A DNA stretch of 64,000 nt from Corynebacterium breve (GTDB lineage Bacteria; Actinomycetota; Actinomycetes; Mycobacteriales; Mycobacteriaceae): assembly GCF_030252165.1 (NCBI RefSeq), contig NZ_CP126969.1:186001-250000 (forward strand), in the 5' to 3' direction. Shown piece after piece: positions 8,590-18,442 of the stretch. A program made the translations under genes and the position numbers. The notes beneath the pieces were generated by a model. It worked only from the letters and a program-made list of their open reading frames with translations, was not told the DNA's origin and did no database searches. Within the stretch, counting starts at the first letter, position 1. Each line of letters opens with the position of its first letter.

Positions 8590-8880
8590 GCTAACAGACT
8601 AGCGCGTGGCGGGGCGGGTGACTGAATGGTGCAGTCGATACGAACTTGTCATGAGTTCTAGGGGTCAAAATAGATTTATGGGCAAATGTGATTAGCGTTA
8701 CTGTTAGGTTTTCAATAGTAGAATCGGCAGTACAGCCCACATAGTTGATAGGGAAACTAAATGGACACCCGTCCTATAAGTTGTAGTTTCGTAACTTGAT
8801 CCTAAGATTAACTGTTGCGATAGAGCGAAGAGCTGTCTATACAACCAGAGTTACACAATGAGAATAGTGAGTTTCTAAGT
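8590..8880. other. Divergent intergenic region
   Basis: 291 bp between the hydrolase and the NRPS-like gene. AT-richer than its surroundings. It holds the promoter listed at 8815-8843; the hydrolase promoter must also lie here, but no clear hexamers were picked for it. No open frame of note. Confidence 0.6.
8815..8843 (+). promoter_or_regulatory. SigA-type promoter of the NRPS-like gene
   Basis: TTGCGA (8815-8820), a 17-bp spacer, and TATACA (8838-8843) make a good vegetative promoter 38 bp before the ATG at 8881. Confidence 0.6.
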
Positions 8881-11800
8881 ATGGCCACAATCGACCTCTC
8901 AACACTCCCGTCACGGGAAGACCACGCTGAATACGCGATCTACGGTGTCGAACCAGAACCACAAGAACGCACACTCGTGGATATTGCGATGCACGCAATT
9001 CGCCAATTCCCCGAGGTCACCGCACTGGAATCAGATGCGGAGAGTTTAACGTACGCGGAATTGGAACAACGCCTCCGTGAGCAGGTCGAGCGTCTGCATG
9101 AGCTTGGAATCGGCCGAGGTGACCGAATCGGAATTCGCGTTCCGTCGGGCACGACCGACCTTTATGTAGCAATCCTGGCCACTATTTTTGCGGGCGCTGC
9201 ATACGTTCCAGTCGACTGGGACGACCCTGACTCGCGCGCAAACACCGTGTGGGAAGAAGCTGACGTCGCAGCTGTCTATGGGGCAAACCTCTCCATCGAG
9301 ATTAAGAAAGACTTGAACCAAGCGGTCGTCGATAAGGCAGCTCCTACGCTTGACGACGACGCCTGGATCATCTTTACTTCCGGATCCACCGGCAAGCCCA
9401 AGGGTGTGGCTATTACTCACCGGTCCGCCGCCGCTCTTGTCGATGCAGAACAATTGATGTACCTGGTCAACGAGCCGTTAGGCCCGCACGACCGAGTCAT
9501 GGCAGGCTTGTCCGTCGCGTTCGATGCCTCGTGTGAGGAAATGTGGCTCGCGTGGCGTACCGGCGCAACACTGGTATGTGCACACCGCGATGTTGTTCGC
9601 TCAGGCGATGTCTTGAACGACTGGTTGAAGAAGAACCGCATCACAGCCATTTCCACGGTGCCAACGCTGGCGTCGTTCTGGTCCAAGGAAGCATTGGAGA
9701 ACATTCGTCTCCTCATCTTTGGCGGCGAGGCGCTGCCTCTCGATCTAGTAGAGCGGTTGGAGGATCCGCATCGCGAGATCTGGAACTCTTACGGACCAAC
9801 CGAGGCGACCGTCATTGCTTCCGGCCACTTGATGACTTCCGAGCCACCAGTACGTATCGGACGCCCAGTACCTGGTTGGCAGCTTGTCGTCGTCGATGAA
9901 GACGAACAGCCGGTGAAGTGGGGCGAAACAGGCCAGCTCATCATCGGCGGTGTTGGCCTAGGCCGCTACCTTGATCCGCAGAAAGACGCGGAGGTGTACG
10001 CATCCCTGCCATCGATGGGATGGGAACGCGCATACCGCACCGGCGACCTAGTGAAGGCCGAGCAAGAGGGCTTGATCTTCGCTGGTCGCGCCGACGACCA
10101 GATTAAGTTCGCTGGACGAAGACTAGAACTTGGCGAGATCGACGATAAACTCACCGCGTTGACCCATGTCAATGTGGGTGCGAGTCGCCTGAATAAGACC
10201 GAAACTGGCTCCGACGTTCTGGTTGGTTACCTGGTAGCCGAAGAGGGCGAGACTATCGATCTTCACGAGGCCCGTGGCGAGCTAGCGAAGACCATGCCGG
10301 GCGGTATCGTCCCTGTTCTGTATGTGATGGACGAAATGCCGATGAAGACGTCCGGCAAGGTTGACCGCAAGGCACTGCCGTGGCCACTGCCGATCGATCC
10401 AAATGCCGAGGACGACGATCTACCGACCCACCTCGTCCCGCTGGCAGAAGCATGGAAGCACCAGCTAGGTCCAATCCCATTGACCGAAGACTCTGACTTC
10501 TTCGAACTCGGTGGCTCGTCGGTCGCAATTGCAAAGCTGACAGTAGAGCTGCGCAAGACTTACCCGACTACCGACATCGCCGAGTTGTATAACAACCCAA
10601 CTCTGACTGAGATGAGCGAGTACCTGCGCACTCTCGGAGGCGAAGCCGAAGAGCGCGATATGCCTGCCCCGCTGCCTGCAGGTGGCAAGGTCTTCCAGGG
10701 ATTGTGGATTTTGTTCATGGTCGCTTTCACTGGTCTGCGCTACGGCGTTTCGGCTCTCATCGTCGTATGGGCCTTCTCAGTCTTCGGCGACGCAGCCTGG
10801 GTACCGCGTCCGCCGATCATCCCGCTGCTGCTCGCCTGGATCATCTTCTACAGCCCATTTGGAAAGATGCTGGTGACGGTCAGCGTTACAAAGCTCCTCA
10901 TTGGAAAGCTCAAACCGGGCGTCTACCTGCGCGGCGGCAAAGAACACATCCGGGTCTGGGCGGCTGAGCGCTTCTTCAACTACCAAAGCCACGAGACAAT
11001 GGACGGCACGCCGTTTGCTCCGGTGTTCTACCGAATGCTCGGCAACAAGATTGGGAAGAATACCAAACTTAACTCTGGCCTCTCTCTCACTGGACTTACC
11101 TACGTTGGCGATAATGCCACCATCGAAGAAGAAGTCGATTTGTCAGGTCACTGGATTGACGGCGACAAGTTCTACGTCGGAAGCATCGTCATTGGCGAAA
11201 ATGCGCGTATCGGTGCTCGATCCTTCGTCTCGCCAGGTGCCTCTGTTGGTGAAGGCGCTGAGATCCTCCCTGGATCCCACGTCAAGGGCACTGTCCAGCC
11301 AGACGAAATGTGGGAAGGCGCACCGATGCGCTTCCTTGGACCAGCCAATCAGAACTGGCCGGAGGAAGAGCCTCTGGAACAAGAAGACTTGGGTGTGGTC
11401 AGCCGCTTTGGAAACTGGCTGTTGTACACGCTCGGTATGTTGCTCATTACTGTGATGCCCATCATGGCCGCAATTCCGGGTGCGGTGTTTATCGTTACGC
11501 AGACGGGTCTTTTGTACACCCGCTCCTACCACGCGGTATTCCTCACAGTTTTGATCTGGGCGATCCCGTTCGTGGTCGTCTCCATTACCATCTGGCTGTC
11601 GATGGTGGCAGTGACCGTCCGCGCCCTCTCGGGTCTGATCAAACCGGGATTCTGGCCTGATCAATCGACTACCGGCTGGGCACTGTGGCTGACCCGCGCT
11701 CTGATGGCGGCCACGCTGGAATCCGCGTACTTCGTTTACGCCTCGTGGATCACTCCGATTTGGCTCCGTATCTGTGGTGCTCAGGTGGGCAAGGATGTTG

Positions 11801-12906
11801 AGATTTCGACCGTCGTTGTTATCCCTCACCTCACTGTGATCAAGGACGGATCATTCCTTGCCGACGACGTGATGGCGTGTGCCCCACGTTACGGCAACGG
11901 CTGGGTACACATTGGTACCACCGTGATTGGCGAAAAGAGCTTCGTCGGTAACTCCGCAATCGTCGGTGGCGACCGAGACATGCCGGAAGAATCGTTGCTC
12001 GCCGTGCTTTCCACTGCTCCATTCCGACCGGAAGTCGGCTCATCATGGATGGGGCGCACAGCATCGGCGATTCCACGTCAAAAGGAAAACTCGAACTCCG
12101 AAAACACCTACAAGCCACCGTTTAGTCGAAAGATCGGCCGAGCGGCGGTAGAGGCCCTGCGACTCTTGCCGATCATCGTGACTTTCGTGATCGATACGGG
12201 TGTCGTCTACTTCATGTCGATGGTGTACGTGGAGGCAGGAACGAGCATGTTCAGCCTGTTCCTGACTCTGCTAGCGGCGGGGCCGATCGTCTTCTGCGGC
12301 TACCTCTTGTCTACGTTGCTGCCGGTTGCCCTGAAATGGATTCTCGTCGGCGAGTTCAAGGCCGAAAAACAGGAGCTACACAGCAGCTTCGTGTGGCGAA
12401 ACGAGTTGGCGGACAACTTCAACGAGCTTCTTGCGGTACCAACCCTCGTATTCATGAGCTTGGGAAGCCCGTACTTCAACATGTGGGCCCGCCTGATGGG
12501 ATCGAAGATCGGCAAGGATGTCTGGTGTGAAACCTGGTGGTTGCCAGAATTCGACCTCATCATCATCGATGACAACGCCACGGTGAACCGCGGTACCGTC
12601 TTGCAAACCCACCTATTCCACGATCGCGTGATGTCCCTCGAGCCGGTGCATCTAGAAGCCGGCTCGACCCTGGGCCCAAGCAGCTTCATGTTGCCTGGTT
12701 CCGCGATCGGCGAGCGATCGACGATCGGCCCTGCATCTCTGATTCTGCGCCACGACCGAATTCCAGGCGACAGTGTCTGGGAAGGAAACCCAGTCCACCC
12801 TGTCAAGGGATCCGGCTCAACCATCGACTTCAAGGCACTTGAGGCCGAAGTAAATAGCACGAGCTTCAAAACCAAAGCCCCGTCCACCAGCACAACATCA
12901 CGATAG
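8881..12906 (+). CDS. Poly-lysine-synthetase (Pls)-like membrane NRPS, A-T-(2TM-LbH)x3
   Basis: 1341 residues, close to the size I recall for the epsilon-poly-L-lysine synthetase Pls (about 1319). Residues 1-~505 are an adenylation domain: FTSGSTGKPKG, FDASCEEMW, NSYGPTEAT, YRTGDL, and catalytic Lys493 in TSGKVDRK. A thiolation domain follows, with FFELGGSS and phosphopantetheine Ser547. From ~600 there are three pairs of membrane segments, each followed by a left-handed beta-helix acetyltransferase-like domain (hexapeptide turns such as VGDNATIEE, IGENARIGA, IGEKSFVGN, IGERSTIGP). There is no condensation or thioesterase domain. This is the Pls / NRPS-terminal-domain architecture, in which the C-terminal domains polymerise the loaded amino acid iteratively. 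Specificity residues D215, A216, E219, S258, I279, G281, S303, V311, I312 and K493 read DAESIGSVIK, close to the lysine code as I remember it. The product is inferred. Confidence 0.85.
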   Translation: MATIDLSTLPSREDHAEYAIYGVEPEPQERTLVDIAMHAIRQFPEVTALESDAESLTYAELEQRLREQVERLHELGIGRGDRIGIRVPSGTTDLYVAILATIFAGAAYVPVDWDDPDSRANTVWEEADVAAVYGANLSIEIKKDLNQAVVDKAAPTLDDDAWIIFTSGSTGKPKGVAITHRSAAALVDAEQLMYLVNEPLGPHDRVMAGLSVAFDASCEEMWLAWRTGATLVCAHRDVVRSGDVLNDWLKKNRITAISTVPTLASFWSKEALENIRLLIFGGEALPLDLVERLEDPHREIWNSYGPTEATVIASGHLMTSEPPVRIGRPVPGWQLVVVDEDEQPVKWGETGQLIIGGVGLGRYLDPQKDAEVYASLPSMGWERAYRTGDLVKAEQEGLIFAGRADDQIKFAGRRLELGEIDDKLTALTHVNVGASRLNKTETGSDVLVGYLVAEEGETIDLHEARGELAKTMPGGIVPVLYVMDEMPMKTSGKVDRKALPWPLPIDPNAEDDDLPTHLVPLAEAWKHQLGPIPLTEDSDFFELGGSSVAIAKLTVELRKTYPTTDIAELYNNPTLTEMSEYLRTLGGEAEERDMPAPLPAGGKVFQGLWILFMVAFTGLRYGVSALIVVWAFSVFGDAAWVPRPPIIPLLLAWIIFYSPFGKMLVTVSVTKLLIGKLKPGVYLRGGKEHIRVWAAERFFNYQSHETMDGTPFAPVFYRMLGNKIGKNTKLNSGLSLTGLTYVGDNATIEEEVDLSGHWIDGDKFYVGSIVIGENARIGARSFVSPGASVGEGAEILPGSHVKGTVQPDEMWEGAPMRFLGPANQNWPEEEPLEQEDLGVVSRFGNWLLYTLGMLLITVMPIMAAIPGAVFIVTQTGLLYTRSYHAVFLTVLIWAIPFVVVSITIWLSMVAVTVRALSGLIKPGFWPDQSTTGWALWLTRALMAATLESAYFVYASWITPIWLRICGAQVGKDVEISTVVVIPHLTVIKDGSFLADDVMACAPRYGNGWVHIGTTVIGEKSFVGNSAIVGGDRDMPEESLLAVLSTAPFRPEVGSSWMGRTASAIPRQKENSNSENTYKPPFSRKIGRAAVEALRLLPIIVTFVIDTGVVYFMSMVYVEAGTSMFSLFLTLLAAGPIVFCGYLLSTLLPVALKWILVGEFKAEKQELHSSFVWRNELADNFNELLAVPTLVFMSLGSPYFNMWARLMGSKIGKDVWCETWWLPEFDLIIIDDNATVNRGTVLQTHLFHDRVMSLEPVHLEAGSTLGPSSFMLPGSAIGERSTIGPASLILRHDRIPGDSVWEGNPVHPVKGSGSTIDFKALEAEVNSTSFKTKAPSTSTTSR

Positions 12907-12918
12907 GAAGCAGAGACA

Positions 12919-14268
12919 ATGACTACACCTGCACCAATGCCTGATCATGTCCCTGAGGGAGACATCGTGATTGGCGATCGCCCACAGCCTGGGGCACGCG
13001 ATAAACGCGAACCATGGAACGGCAGCGAACCCGAAAAGCGTCCGCGTACCAAGAAGCGTCCGCGTATCCTCGGCATCGACGCTGCCCGTGGTTTTGCCGT
13101 CATCGGCATGGTCGCCGTGCACACAATGCCTGCTTGGAACGACGGCGTCCGCGAAGTGAGCATGACGTATGAAATTTTCGCTGGTCGTTCGGCTCAGCTC
13201 TTCGCACTTCTTGCCGGACTCTCCCTGGCGATTATCTCCGGTATGAGCAAGATTCACACCGGCCGACGGCTACGCCGAGATCGCTGGAATGTGTTTTTCC
13301 GCGTGGTTTTCATGATCATCCTCGGTGGCGTGATTAACTTGGCGCCGATTCCGGTGTACAACATTTTGCCGTACTACGCGTTCTTCTTCCTATTCGCGAT
13401 TCCGTTCCTCGGTCTTGGTGCCCGGTCGCTATTCCTGCTGTCTTTTGTAACAGCGATCGTGGGGCCGTTGCTACGGTACTTTGCTATCGCCACGTTTGAC
13501 TTTGAGTTCCTCAACCGACCAGACATCATCGATATGCTCTACGCTCAGCCGTTAACCTCGCTGAGCTCGCTGATCTTCACCGGCGTGTACCCAGCCATCA
13601 CCTGGATGGCGTACATCTTCCTGGGAATGGCAATCGGCCGCTTGGATCTGCGTAACCTTTCCGTTGTCATCAAGCTGGGTTTCTACAGCCTGGTCACTGC
13701 GGTTACCTTCGGGTTCATCTCCGATATCGTCATGCAAAACCGTGCGATGTACGAAATCACCGAGGCAACCGATTCGATGTCTTATGACGATGTTTGGGAG
13801 CTAGTTCAGTTCGGTGGACGCCTACCGTCCAGCACGCTGTGGTGGCAGTTTGTCGTCGGCCCGCACACAAACACCATCGCCTCGGTGTTCTTTGCCGGTG
13901 CACTGGCTGCAGTAGCCGTGAGTGCCTTCCTCGTGCTGGAACGCGCTGTAGTTCACTTGTTGGAACCACTCATCGCAGTCGGCTCCATGAGTCTGACCGT
14001 CTACGTCGCCCACATGCTGTTCCTGTACTTCTTTAAGCCAGCAGTGAATGACTTCCCTGTGGTCATGACTGTCGTGCAGATCGTTGTCGCCGTGGTGTTC
14101 GCTGTGTTCTGGAAGGCCGCCGTAGGCCAGGGACCATTGGAGAAGATGCAGGCTGTGATTACCAAGTCCGCAGCGCGCAGGGTCGTGCCGGAGCGTCCGG
14201 AAGAATTTGCCACTCAGCCACGCCGAGTAGAAGACATCGCGAAGAAGGCTGCAAGTCACCGCGAGTAA
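12919..14268 (+). CDS. Multispanning membrane acyltransferase (HGSNAT/YeiB-like)
   Basis: 449 residues. A ~50-residue basic, proline-rich cytosolic N-terminus is followed by about ten membrane segments. The start of the membrane domain, RILGIDAARGFAVIGMVAVH, is the signature of DUF418/DUF1624 and heparan-alpha-glucosaminide-acetyltransferase-like proteins, which move acyl groups across or at the membrane. It begins 12 bp after the NRPS stop with AGGAAG as binding site, so the two are cotranscribed. Acylation of the polymer, or a transport-linked step for it, is a reasonable inference from position. The C-terminal ~45 residues are a charged cytosolic tail. Substrate unknown. Confidence 0.75.
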   Translation: MTTPAPMPDHVPEGDIVIGDRPQPGARDKREPWNGSEPEKRPRTKKRPRILGIDAARGFAVIGMVAVHTMPAWNDGVREVSMTYEIFAGRSAQLFALLAGLSLAIISGMSKIHTGRRLRRDRWNVFFRVVFMIILGGVINLAPIPVYNILPYYAFFFLFAIPFLGLGARSLFLLSFVTAIVGPLLRYFAIATFDFEFLNRPDIIDMLYAQPLTSLSSLIFTGVYPAITWMAYIFLGMAIGRLDLRNLSVVIKLGFYSLVTAVTFGFISDIVMQNRAMYEITEATDSMSYDDVWELVQFGGRLPSSTLWWQFVVGPHTNTIASVFFAGALAAVAVSAFLVLERAVVHLLEPLIAVGSMSLTVYVAHMLFLYFFKPAVNDFPVVMTVVQIVVAVVFAVFWKAAVGQGPLEKMQAVITKSAARRVVPERPEEFATQPRRVEDIAKKAASHRE

Positions 14269-14367
14269 CTTCTAGCGCCTCGATGCGTCTAGTTCCCAAG
14301 AGAAATCGACGGAGCTGGGCGCATTCGGCTTATTCGGCTTAGGCACACCTAGAGCGTAGGAACTACC

Positions 14368-15642
14368 ATGGCGAACATGCGCATCGCGATGATCTCCATG
14401 CACACTTCTCCGCTTGAACAACCTGGTTCGGGCGATGCGGGTGGCATGAACGTTTACATCCTCAATATGGCCCGAGAACTTGGCAAACAAGGTATCCAAG
14501 TAGATGTCTTCACGCGGGCCACCCGCCCGAGCCAGGGCGAAATCGTCCAAGTGACTCCGAACTTTCGAGTAGTCAACATTGTTGCTGGCCCATACGAGGG
14601 CCTATCCAAAGACGAACTCGCAACCCAATTGGCTGCTTTTGCCGGCGGCATCGTGCAGTTCGTTCGTCAAGAAGATGTGCGCTACGACCTGATCCACGCC
14701 CACTACTGGCTCTCAGGCCAGATTGGCTGGCTGCTGCGAGACCTGTGGGAGATTCCCCTCATCTTTACCGGCCACACATGGGCAGCGGTGAAAAATGCGC
14801 ACCGATCGGCCAATGATTCGTCGGAAAGCGAAGCTCGGCGCATCTGCGAGCAGCAGCTCGTGGATAATGCTGATGTCCTCGTGGTAAACACCGACGACGA
14901 AATCAATGAGCTGTGCACCCACTACGACGTGGATGCGTCAAAGATCGACGTGGTCACCCCTGGTGCCAACACCAAGCTGTTTACCCCGGGCACTAACCGC
15001 AACACGGAAAACGCACGTCGCGCTTTGGGCATCCCGTTGCATGCGAAGGTGATTGCATTCATCGGTCGCCTGCAGGAGTTCAAGGGGCCACAGGTACTCA
15101 TCCGGGCGGCTGCGGAGTTGCTGGAGCGCGACTCGTACCGCAATGTCAGGATCATCCTGTGCGGAGGTGCTTCGGGCAATCAGGCGTCGGTGGAGTACTA
15201 CTGCCAGTTGGCGCGCGACCTTGGGGTGGCACAGATCATTCGCTACCTTGAGCCACGTCCGCCAGAGGACCTCGTAGCGGTGTATCAGGCGGCGGATATT
15301 GTGGCAGTGCCAAGCTACAACGAGTCGTTCGGACTGGTCGCGATCGAGGCTCAGGCAACCGGTACTCCGGTGGTGGCAGCCAAGGTCGGTGGCCTCCCGG
15401 TCGCGGTCGCAGATGGTGAGACGGGCCTGCTGGTCAACGGACACGGTGCCGAAGCGTGGGCTAATGCGCTTGAAACGCTGCTTGACGACGACTCCCTGCG
15501 CATCCACATGGGCCAGCGCGGCGTTACGCGGGCTGCTCGGTTCTCCTGGGAAGTGTCAGCGGAGGAAATGGCCAAGGTGTATGCGAAGGCGTTGACGGAA
15601 ATCGATACGTCGGAGGCACAGCGTCGTCCGCAGGGTAGCTAG
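14368..15642 (+). CDS. mshA: D-inositol-3-phosphate glycosyltransferase (mycothiol synthesis)
   Basis: 424 residues of GT4 fold. The N-terminal motif [19 protein letters not shown] is diagnostic of MshA, which joins UDP-GlcNAc to 1L-myo-inositol-1-phosphate as the first step of mycothiol synthesis. The C-terminal nucleotide-binding half has [13 protein letters not shown] and the [21 protein letters not shown] motif with the conserved E-x7-E. ATG at 14368 follows TAGGA; family members start near MRIAMIS, so the ATG at 14377 is a possible alternative. A 99-bp gap with a duplicated ATTCGGCTT separates it from the acyltransferase. It is followed by gpmA, an order common in actinobacteria. Confidence 0.95.
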   Translation: MANMRIAMISMHTSPLEQPGSGDAGGMNVYILNMARELGKQGIQVDVFTRATRPSQGEIVQVTPNFRVVNIVAGPYEGLSKDELATQLAAFAGGIVQFVRQEDVRYDLIHAHYWLSGQIGWLLRDLWEIPLIFTGHTWAAVKNAHRSANDSSESEARRICEQQLVDNADVLVVNTDDEINELCTHYDVDASKIDVVTPGANTKLFTPGTNRNTENARRALGIPLHAKVIAFIGRLQEFKGPQVLIRAAAELLERDSYRNVRIILCGGASGNQASVEYYCQLARDLGVAQIIRYLEPRPPEDLVAVYQAADIVAVPSYNESFGLVAIEAQATGTPVVAAKVGGLPVAVADGETGLLVNGHGAEAWANALETLLDDDSLRIHMGQRGVTRAARFSWEVSAEEMAKVYAKALTEIDTSEAQRRPQGS

Positions 15643-15715
15643 CCGGGGTTGAAGGTAGGCGGTCAAACCTCAATTTGCCAAGCAAACTACTCGGAATAGT
15701 GGCATGCTTGGAACT

Positions 15716-16462
15716 ATGAGTAACGGAAATCTGATCCTAGTCCGCCACGGCCAGTCCAAGTGGAACGAATCGAACCAGTTTACCGGTTGGGTCGACGTTG
15801 ACCTCACCGAAAAGGGCGAAGCTGAAGCAGTCAACGCAGGCAAGCTTCTGAAGGAAAAGGACATGTTGCCAGACATCGTCTTCACCTCCTTGCTGCGTCG
15901 CGCAATCCGCACCGCGAACATCACCCTCAATGAGGCAGACCGCCACTGGATCCCAGTGATCCGCAACTGGCGCCTGAACGAGCGCCACTACGGCAAGCTC
16001 CAGGGCCTGAACAAGGCTGAAATCCGCGAGCAGTTCGGTGAAGAGCAGTTCATGGAATGGCGCCGCTCCTACGGCACCCCTCCTCCAGAGATCGATCCAG
16101 ACAACGAGTACGCACAGACCAACGATGCGCGATACGAGTTCCTTCCTGAGGTTCCGCGCACCGAGTGCCTGAAGGACGTTGTTGAGCGTTTCGTGCCTTA
16201 CCTTGTCGACGAAATCCTGCCACGCGCTCGTCGCGGTGAGAACGTCATGATCGCAGCGCACGGTAACTCCCTGCGCGCACTGGTGAAGTACCTGGACAAC
16301 GTCTCTGAAGAAGAAATCGCAGGCCTGAACATCCCTACCGGTATGCCGCTGGTCTACGAAATCGATCCTGCTGGCAAGGTTGTGAACCCAGGGGGTACCT
16401 ACCTTGACCCAGAGACCGCCGCTGCCGGTGCCGCTGCTGTGGCGAACCAGGGCAACAAGTAG
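15716..16462 (+). CDS. gpmA: 2,3-bisphosphoglycerate-dependent phosphoglycerate mutase
   Basis: 248 residues, the usual length of d[13 protein letters not shown] holds the phosphorylated His11; [24 protein letters not shown] and [10 protein letters not shown] (second catalytic His) are all present. It interconverts 3- and 2-phosphoglycerate in glycolysis. The ATG at 15716, 3 nt after GGA, gives the family N-terminus MSNGNL; an ATG at 15704 would add four residues. It lies 37 bp before senX3, an arrangement shared with other corynebacteria and mycobacteria, though no functional link is known. Confidence 0.97.
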   Translation: MSNGNLILVRHGQSKWNESNQFTGWVDVDLTEKGEAEAVNAGKLLKEKDMLPDIVFTSLLRRAIRTANITLNEADRHWIPVIRNWRLNERHYGKLQGLNKAEIREQFGEEQFMEWRRSYGTPPPEIDPDNEYAQTNDARYEFLPEVPRTECLKDVVERFVPYLVDEILPRARRGENVMIAAHGNSLRALVKYLDNVSEEEIAGLNIPTGMPLVYEIDPAGKVVNPGGTYLDPETAAAGAAAVANQGNK

Positions 16463-16499
16463 TCGCAAACTGCTGAGATAACAGACGCTTCAACTGCCG

Positions 16500-17753
16500 G
16501 TGACTGAGTTTTTCGCATTTCTTCTAGGCATCGTGGCAGCGTTGCTCGCCGTACCTGTGGTGCGGTGGGTGAAGCAACGCCGCGAGCGAGCCAAGAACTC
16601 GGCGACCCTTCAAGACAACAGGGTCACCACCGTCAGTCAAGTGTTGCACCTCGCCGTGCAAGGATCTCCCACTGGCGTTACCGTGGTGGACCGCTCGGGC
16701 GAGGTGATTTTGTCTAACGCCAAGGCGCACGAGATGGCAATCGTCCACGATAGGACGCTGAACCCCGAGGTGTGGTCCGTTGGCCAAGAGGTGTTTGAGG
16801 ATCTAGAGACCCGCACCTTGGACCTCACGATGCCACGCCGCTCAACCGGCAACCGTGTGTCCGATGTTAAAGCGCTGGTCAAGCCACTCACACTGGTGGA
16901 TACCTACTTCATCATTGTGTACGGCACCGATGAATCAGAAAACGTCCGCATGGAAGCGGCGCGTCGAGACTTCGTTGCCAATGTGTCCCACGAACTAAAA
17001 ACTCCGGTGGGTGGAATATCCCTGCTTGCGGAGGCCTTGCTGCAGGATCCAGAAGATCCCGACATGGTCAACTACTTCGGCGAGAAGCTGCTCAAAGAGT
17101 CACACCGCATGGCGGACATGATCTCCGAGCTGATCAGCCTTTCCAAGCTGCAAGGCGCCGAGGCTTTGCCAGAAATGGAGCCGGTCCGCGTTGACGATGT
17201 GGTCAAAGAAGCGATGGCGCGCAACCAGGTCGCAGCCGACCAACAGGAGATTATCCTTACTCGTGGCCAGGACACCGGGGTGGAGGTGCTGGGGGACCGG
17301 TCCATGCTTGTCATGGCTTTGTCCAACCTGCTTTCTAATGCGATCAACTATTCGCCTAAGTCTCAGCCGGTGAGTATCTCGCAGAAAATCGTGCACAATT
17401 CCATCGTCTTGATCCGTGTCACGGACCGCGGCATTGGAATTGCGCCTGAGCATCAAAAGCGCGTTTTTGAACGATTCTTCCGAATCGATAAGGCCCGGTC
17501 GCGCTCAACCGGCGGCACTGGACTGGGGTTGGCTATCGTAAAGCATGTGGTTGCTAACCATGGCGGTAATATCAAGTTGTGGTCTCGTCCTGGAACGGGA
17601 TCCACATTCACAATTGAGCTCCCTATTTACAATCCTGAGCCCGAGCCCGAACAACTGGAGATCGTCGATGCCGATGATGCTTCATCAGGCCCGAAGCTGA
17701 GGAAGGCGGTCACTCGCGTGACGGCGCGTCGGAAAGAAATGGAGAAGCAATGA
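16500..17753 (+). CDS. senX3: Sensor histidine kinase SenX3
   Basis: 417 residues starting with GTG. A membrane segment (~3-22) is followed by a PAS-like region (~50-140), a HisKA domain with FVANVSHELKTPV carrying the phospho-acceptor His, and an HATPase domain with NLLSNAINYS (N box), DRGIGI (G1) and GGTGLGLAI (G2). With RegX3 it responds to low phosphate in mycobacteria and C. glutamicum relatives; the same input is likely here. Its stop overlaps the regX3 start (ATGA), so the pair is translationally coupled. The only poor point is the weak ribosome binding site before the GTG. Confidence 0.93.
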   Translation: MTEFFAFLLGIVAALLAVPVVRWVKQRRERAKNSATLQDNRVTTVSQVLHLAVQGSPTGVTVVDRSGEVILSNAKAHEMAIVHDRTLNPEVWSVGQEVFEDLETRTLDLTMPRRSTGNRVSDVKALVKPLTLVDTYFIIVYGTDESENVRMEAARRDFVANVSHELKTPVGGISLLAEALLQDPEDPDMVNYFGEKLLKESHRMADMISELISLSKLQGAEALPEMEPVRVDDVVKEAMARNQVAADQQEIILTRGQDTGVEVLGDRSMLVMALSNLLSNAINYSPKSQPVSISQKIVHNSIVLIRVTDRGIGIAPEHQKRVFERFFRIDKARSRSTGGTGLGLAIVKHVVANHGGNIKLWSRPGTGSTFTIELPIYNPEPEPEQLEIVDADDASSGPKLRKAVTRVTARRKEMEKQ

Positions 17754-18442
17754 CGACGACCATCCTTATTGTCGAAGACGAGGAATCCCTCGCGGATCCA
17801 CTTGCGTACCTGCTGCGCAAAGAAGGCTTTGAGGCAATTGTTGCTCCCGACGGTCCCACAGCGCTCGACGAGTTTGCCAGCAATGAGGTTGACCTTGTTC
17901 TCCTAGACCTGATGCTGCCCGGAATGTCCGGCACTGACGTGTGTAAGCAGCTGCGGACTACCTCGATGGTGCCGATCATCATGGTCACCGCACGTGATTC
18001 GGAAATCGACAAGGTTGTCGGCCTTGAACTCGGTGCTGATGACTACGTGACCAAACCGTATTCCTCCCGCGAGCTCATCGCTCGCATCCGCGCCGTTTTG
18101 CGCCGGGGCCCAGAAGCGGAAATCACCGAGGAAATCGAAGCGCAGATCCTTGAAGGTGGACGCGTAAAGATGGACGTCGAGCGCCACACAGTGCTTGTCG
18201 ACGACCAGCCCGTCCCCATGCCTCTCAAAGAGTTCGACCTGCTTGAGTACCTACTGCGCAACGCCGGGCGAGTGCTCACGCGGGGGCAGCTCATCGACCG
18301 CATTTGGGGTGCCGACTACGTCGGCGACACCAAGACTCTCGATGTTCACGTCAAGCGCCTGCGTTCCAAGATTGAGATTGAGCCTTCTCGCCCGAAGCAG
18401 CTGGTGACAGTGCGCGGGCTGGGCTATAAGTTCGAGGCCTAG
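17750..18442 (+). CDS. regX3: Response regulator RegX3 (OmpR/PhoB family)
   Basis: 230 residues. Receiver domain with acidic pocket (IVEDEES), phospho-acceptor Asp53 in [14 protein letters not shown] switch Thr and KPY Lys. The C-terminal winged helix ends in [11 protein letters not shown], typical of OmpR-type factors. Coupled to senX3 by a 4-nt overlap. Its stop codon is shared in CTAG with the stop of the convergent Cys-rich gene, so there is no room for a terminator between them. Confidence 0.95.
   Translation: MTTTILIVEDEESLADPLAYLLRKEGFEAIVAPDGPTALDEFASNEVDLVLLDLMLPGMSGTDVCKQLRTTSMVPIIMVTARDSEIDKVVGLELGADDYVTKPYSSRELIARIRAVLRRGPEAEITEEIEAQILEGGRVKMDVERHTVLVDDQPVPMPLKEFDLLEYLLRNAGRVLTRGQLIDRIWGADYVGDTKTLDVHVKRLRSKIEIEPSRPKQLVTVRGLGYKFEA

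Noticed and set aside
11143..11829. 228-codon minus-strand frame inside the NRPS-like gene
   Set aside because: Low-complexity shadow with no motif; the plus-strand NRPS is continuous.
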